From: Macrocystis pyrifera
Taxonomy: Eukaryota > Sar > Phaeophyceae > Laminariales > Laminariaceae
NCBI GenBank assembly: GCA_031763025.1
Contig: JASSKH010000001.1
Location: 21,925,142-21,989,141, forward strand
DNA length: 64,000 nt
Direction: 5' to 3'
The notes under the pieces: generated by a model
What the model was told of the DNA's origin: nothing
What the model saw: only the letters and a program-made list of their open reading frames with translations
Database searches by the model: none
Part shown: piece after piece, positions 59,256-64,000 of the stretch
How the letters are laid out: each line of letters begins with the position of its first letter
Position numbering within the stretch: the stretch's first letter is position 1
Translations under genes and position numbers: made by a program

Positions 59256-61233
59256 GCGGTCGTTGTGGTCGCTGCGCTGGGGTGCTGGAGGTGGCAGAAT
59301 ATTGTGTGCCGAGCGCTGTTAGCGTGTGCTGTTTTCGGCAACGATTTTGGATTATGGGTGGCCATATAAGTGCCTCATGCCCCCATGAGTAGTGGCATGA
59401 TGCGTCGTATTTTCTTGGTTTTGAATTTGACAGGCACGTTGCTGTTCATGCTGTAGTGCACCACTCCCATCATATTTGTTCTCGGGCATTGGACACCAAA
59501 GTTCACGTCCTACACCAAGCGAGGACCTTCGCGGGATTTGTATCTCCCACTCACATAAAAATAAAAGCATCTCCATTTAATGGGCTGGAGCATTCGGCTG
59601 GTGGTCGTGTGTCCGTGCATCTATGTGTTTTATCCCGCTCAAATGTCGAGGAGCCCCATCATGCTCGCGTTAGGGTGTGCCTAATAAGATAAGCTGGCTG
59701 CAGTTTGGTGCGCGCGCGGTCAGGATATATGCTGACCTTGCGTGCGTACTGTAAACATGTGCCGGCGAGTAAGCTTGCCTCGCGATGTAGTACGTTGGCA
59801 GCGCCGGATTGGAAAGACGGCGACATCTTTTGTCATCGAGCTCGGCCTTTTCCGAGCCTTCATGTTGGAACGTGGGGTGCAATAGGCATGTACCAGGTAT
59901 TTCGTGTAGTTCAAGCAGCCTGTGGACGGGGCTGGGCCTGGCGCTTAAAGATCTGCACAAGTGTACAGAGGGTAGCTGTGGACTCTTGAATAATTTTGAA
60001 GGGGTCGGCCCCTTCACCGCCATCACAATAGGTGTATGTTTCTGGAGCTTCGAACTCGAATATCGTAATCACGGACACAACGAAATCAGCTCAACGAAAC
60101 TTCATGGCGTACCCGTCTCATGTTCTGTTCGTTTGTCAGGTCCCCAATTATTTCACGGGTCTACGTTCTGCAACGGCAGAGTTATTCATGTATCGTACAA
60201 TGCCAAATATAGGGTTAATGGGTGCTCTGGGTGTGAGCGTGCGCAAGTTGTTGCGAACATTAGTAAGAAGCTCAAATTACACCTTCAAAACCCCTAAAAC
60301 TGGTGTTCACAAATTTTGACATGCTTTCCTTACGTGACCGCCATTACAAACCCCAGTGTCGTCGCGGGCGAGCACCGCCCAAACTCTTGCCAACGCGAGA
60401 GGCCTGTGATAAAGAGCATGCGTTTGGCTCTTCAAATAATCAAGTATTTGCGAAGTAGCTCAAATTACTGAAAGAATACACGACACTGACTTGGTATGTT
60501 CCAGCGAGCAGTGTGCCAACACTTGGCTGTAGCGTGAAATCCCTCAAGCCCACACCGGGTACATGTAAAGGCTTGTCCAGATGCCAGAGATCAAATTATA
60601 TTCGGTGACCACCCTGAGGGCGATGAATTTATCACGTTCATCAGAGCATATGATCTACATACCTTGTGGGAAACGCGTCACGTACGAGTACGTAGTGATT
60701 TCGGGAATCACTGGCCAGACGCTCGGCTTGGCTAAAAGCCAACCGCCGCCATTTCGCCGTCGTGCTTTTGAGAAACACAGCTACCAAGTGCGAAGCACAC
60801 ATTTTTATACAGGACTAATGCCGCGTGGAAAAGACCTACCTTACGACCCAGGCAGCCCCTATTCCTCACGAGTACGAGCTCTAATCTAGGGCTCTAGTAG
60901 CTCTGTGGCCTATTAATAGCTCTAGAGCGCCAGACCGGGATGCGAACGAAAAAAACCTGCATACCCTAAATTCTCCACTCACACACCCCTGTGACACAGA
61001 AACGAAACGAACTGCTCGAGACCGAGATCTTCCATGTACCCTCCCTGTGGAATATTGATGGAATGCGTTACTCTTAACAGTTGTTGCGAAGTAGTGTCAA
61101 AAACCTTGCACGGAGTGAGGTAAAGACCGCTAAACATCACACACCGCCGCGTGCGTGTTTCACGCCAGCCGGTAGGTTATCAACTTCCCCGTGACAAACA
61201 TCACTCCATACAAGGTCTGAGACTTTTCACTTT
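59256..61233. other. Intergenic between lipase and FucU
   Basis: No gene recognised. The longest plus-strand frame (59809-60297) is Ser/Cys-rich without family features. The two genes converge on this stretch, so it contains both 3' flanks. Confidence 0.5.
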
Positions 61234-61707
61234 TCAGCACCTCTGGAAGACCGTATCTCCCGCTGACCCTTGGCCAGTCCCTAGCACCCCCTTAACGAGG
61301 ATAATGTTGCCGTACTTGGCCGTTTCTCCAGTGGCAACAACGACAAAGCTTTTCCGCGCTCGCTCGTAAAACTCGAAACGCTCCACGCGCTCGACCTTGA
61401 ACATGCCCGGTTGCGCCGCCTCCACCGCGTCTTCGAACCGCGTTTCGATCCTGTCGTCCAGTTCGTCACCCGCAACCGCCGCCATCATCTGCACGGGGAA
61501 CTCTGTGTAACTATCTAGAGGGAAGAGCTGCGCCACGGCGCGCAGCAGTGGGGCCACCTTGTGTCCGTCCGCGCGGATAACGGGCCGGCCAAGGTTTTCC
61601 GCAGGGAAGTTAGCGTCGGCGAAGCAGATAGTGTCTCCATGGCCCATGCGAGCCAGTGCCACCAAGAGGTCGGGGGAGATGATGGGGGGTATGCCAATAA
61701 GTCCCAT
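61234..61707 (-). CDS. L-fucose mutarotase (FucU/RbsD family), single exon
   Basis: This family interconverts the alpha and beta anomers of L-fucose (or ribose). The 157-residue frame is complete and family-sized. MGHGD with His23 near the N-terminus is the conserved catalytic histidine region. FADANFPAENLG, LFPLDSYTEFPV, FEFYERARK and ATGETAKYGNIILVKG follow in the family order. I chose the Met at 61707, because IPPIISPDLLVALAR then begins where FucU proteins do. A Met seven codons upstream (61728) is also in frame. No intron is needed, unlike its neighbours. L-fucose use or salvage fits an organism that makes fucose-rich polysaccharides. Confidence 0.93.
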   Translation of the reverse strand: MGLIGIPPIISPDLLVALARMGHGDTICFADANFPAENLGRPVIRADGHKVAPLLRAVAQLFPLDSYTEFPVQMMAAVAGDELDDRIETRFEDAVEAAQPGMFKVERVERFEFYERARKSFVVVATGETAKYGNIILVKGVLGTGQGSAGDTVFQRC

Positions 61708-63537
61708 GGCGCTGTGGTCTGGGTACAAACGATGAAGCTAAGGCTGGGTTAACGTGTTGGTGTCGCGCGCGGTAGCTGCAGTTGGAATACCGAACTCCAC
61801 CTGGACAAGTGTGCAGCAAGTAGCAGTACGAATAGTGTTTAAATACGAGAGTAAACCGGCTGGTGCTCGATGCCTTTTTTTTGCCACGTGGGCCATACAT
61901 CCGGTGTTGCGGGCGGGTACTTTATCACGACAGTACGCTTTGGTCCGACATGTGATATCTCTATCGATATGCAGCAGGGCTTTAAGGCGACCTAAAACGG
62001 CTTGACACGGCTGTATTGAAACCTAGTGAAGGCGAGCGCCTCATATAGGTACTATTGAAGTGCCTCTATAAGGCGAGTGGTCGCTGTATTCAGACGACTT
62101 CGATACAAAAAAAAACAGGAACCAGCCACTCCTGGCCACACAGCAGGAGCGGTGGAGCAGTCCATTGTTTTCAAAATCTGGGTAGCTCTAGGTGAAATAT
62201 TCACATCAATACTATATTTCGGGGCCCTCCGGCCAATTGAAAGAGTACGCTGAAGCGAGGATCAACAACGAGGCGTGACATGCGTTGCGCAGGCCAAAAT
62301 GACGTTCCGGCGCAGAGGCCGGCCACGTAAGCGGACATAGCGCATTCATGGCAGAGAGATAACTGTTTGTTCGATGGTCTTTACGGAGTAGAAAGTGTCG
62401 CGGTGTCCGGCGTTTCTTCGTATAGCGCAAGAGCTTTTGTGCTCAGGTGTAATAGAACGCAGTGAAACACGAAAAAAAATCAACAGTGCAAAACACCAGC
62501 GGATTTGAATGTATTTACAGCTCCACAGTTGAGCTCTACCGCAGATGGTCCTGACGACACGCTGTTGAGCTCGGCGTCAAGTTTGCGACAAAAGGCACCA
62601 CCTCGGTACACGACGGAACACACGTGCGGACGCCGCTCCAAGCCTTGACGCTGGCCCTCAATAAGGCGATAAGATTGCCACATGCCTGAATAGTATCTTC
62701 GCAAGGCGAGTTCAAGCCGTTTTCTCACCACTTTAGGTCGCCTCGCTACGGGACAACCACTATATAGGAAAAAAACTTAAATTCGGGGGGCGTTATACTG
62801 AAGATAGTGTATAATGCACCCTTTCCCGAACAAAAAAAAAACAGGCTGGGCAAGCGCTCCTGTTTCTTACCACTAGTTACGTACGTATACTTGGAATCCA
62901 TTGGATTGCTTCAGTATTGCTTTTAAAAATTAAGATTCAACCTAGATAGAAAAGTCTCGGGAATGTTTTTGTTTCGTTCTTACGTCGGGCTTGGTCCGTG
63001 TACCATAAACGGGTATACCGGGAAGATGCGAGTCTATATACCGTTAGGTTCGTTGAGCCTGAGCTGCCGATACTCAGAGCGTGTAACGTAAACTTGTGTA
63101 AAGCCATTGGTATACAACTTTATGGAGTTTTTCGAGGACGATGGGTTCGGGGCTTCCGCCATAGAAGACTATATTATCGGTACACCAACAGTAAGGAATA
63201 GGCGTCCTGTACTGTTGTAAAGGTAGAACAGCAGCAAGGAGTAGAGGTGATACGAAATATATGGTACGTGTGCAGTGTTGGTAGTATACCTGGCACCTGG
63301 TATACGGATAGTCGCTGCTGCTGTACCAATAGCCTTAGTACACTGGAGGCCTGCATTCAAGAAATATTTCGTTAAAGGCGGGGGTCTTCCTTCTTCCCCA
63401 TCCACGTCTTTTCAGGTCAGCCTGACTCTTATGGGAGCCGAAACCGGAAAACAGAACAGAATTTCCCCGTTATGTTGTTGAAACCCACACAGTCGATGGA
63501 AAATATTATTTGGTATGCCGCAGCAGGCAAAAACTGC
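61708..63537. other. Gene-free, repeat-bearing stretch
   Basis: No gene recognised. A possible ~770-bp inverted-repeat element spans about 61981-62746. Confidence 0.5.
61981..62746. mobile_element. Possible ~770-bp inverted-repeat element
   Basis: GGCGACCTAAAACGGCTTGA near 61987 is matched in reverse by TCAAGCCGTTTT then TTTAGGTCGCC near 62711-62742, with a small insert. Poly-A plus ACAGG words recur near 62107 and, outside it, near 62833. Size and ends suggest a non-autonomous DNA element, but only two arms are seen. Confidence 0.4.
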
Positions 63538-63920
63538 GCTTTCAAGACACAATACCCACCACCGCCGATGATTCCTCGCCTCACAGGGCACGAGATGACA
63601 TCAAACCGTCGGGGCCGTATGCTCCACTGCTCTGAGAGTGCTCGCTACCAAGTTTGAGGGTCGTTCATGCTTGCTGCGTGGCTGGAGTTCTCGCTCGAGA
63701 CATCGGAGCTGGACCCATTTCTGGTCGTTTTTTTAGACGAAACTGGGCCGGTTCCGATGTCCAGTGTCTCGAGCGAGAACTCCGGCCACACAGCATCAAT
63801 GACCCTCAAACTTTGTAGCTAGCACTCTCAGAGCAGTGGGGTACACGGCCCCGAAGGTTCGACGTCATCTCGTGCCCTGTGAGGAGAGCAATCGGCGGCG
63901 ATAGGGGCTGTCTTGAAAGC
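63538..63920. mobile_element. Long fold-back, ~185-bp arms
   Basis: Left arm 63538 to about 63725 pairs with right arm about 63740-63920 around a short T-rich loop. Matching blocks include CTCACAGGGCACGAGATGA, CACTGCTCTGAGAGTGCT, GTTTGAGGGTC and GAGTTCTCGCTCGAGACA, with their complements on the right. No coding content. Confidence 0.9.
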
Positions 63921-64000
63921 ACAGGTGCTTATGTTTGGGCAGTGATCGGAAATGGCTATGTCTACCGACGGCACTACCTGGGGTTTCTACACGATAAAGG

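Noticed and set aside
59809-60297. 162-codon plus-strand frame after the lipase
   Set aside because: Composition is not protein-like, with Ser/Cys clusters, and other frames of similar length overlap it.
1-64000. Bacterial-type features (operons, CRISPR arrays, Shine-Dalgarno sites)
   Set aside because: The sequence is intron-rich eukaryotic DNA, and no regularly spaced direct-repeat array of CRISPR type was seen.

Overview
The window is nuclear DNA of an intron-rich eukaryote. Its genes are cut into short exons (54-783 bp) by introns that are mostly 0.5-1.9 kb long. Splice sites follow GT-AG, with one apparent GC-AG intron. Base composition is mixed, there are interstitial TTAGGG telomere-type arrays, and small transposons and CAG/CTG-rich tracts are abundant. 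A brown alga (Phaeophyceae) or a related ochrophyte fits best. That is an inference from gene style, a ciliary-type tubulin ligase and repeat content, not a demonstrated identity.

Layout. (1) About 2.9-10.8 kb, minus strand: a tubulin-tyrosine-ligase-like (TTLL) gene of 8 exons. (2) 11.7-12.5 kb, minus strand: the weakly supported 3' end of a second, unrecognised gene. (3) 15.9-32.5 kb, plus strand: an SF2 DNA/RNA helicase of the Irc3/SSL2/RadD type, rebuilt from 15 exons with every motif from I to VI. Its introns hold tandem repeats, one SINE and one MITE. (4) About 32.5-50.7 kb: gene-poor sequence with a LINE endonuclease relic, a GC3-rich plus-strand exon of unknown function, telomere-like arrays framed by CATGG/CCACGG repeats, a 780-bp transposon, minisatellites and a few doubtful exons. 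(5) 50.8-59.3 kb, plus strand: a complete 10-exon monoacylglycerol-lipase-like alpha/beta hydrolase of 363 residues. (6) 61.2-61.7 kb, minus strand: an intronless FucU/RbsD L-fucose mutarotase. (7) The end of the window: repeats and a long fold-back.

Exon joins were chosen by protein-family continuity and then checked for reading phase by hand. The joins listed for the three main multi-exon genes are phase-consistent. The genes do not form a pathway or operon. The mutarotase would act in L-fucose metabolism, the TTLL on cilia or microtubules, the helicase in nucleic-acid maintenance (mitochondrial in the yeast Irc3 relative), and the lipase in lipid turnover.

Repeats are the most distinctive part of the window: six copies of one ~105-bp TA-flanked MITE, two copies of a tRNA-derived SINE, two opposed copies of a ~780-bp inverted-repeat element, and a ~530-bp tandem repeat. 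Each of the three better tandem units carries a TATA-like box, a conserved ~75-nt hairpin-bearing core and a T-run. It could encode an undescribed Pol III small RNA.
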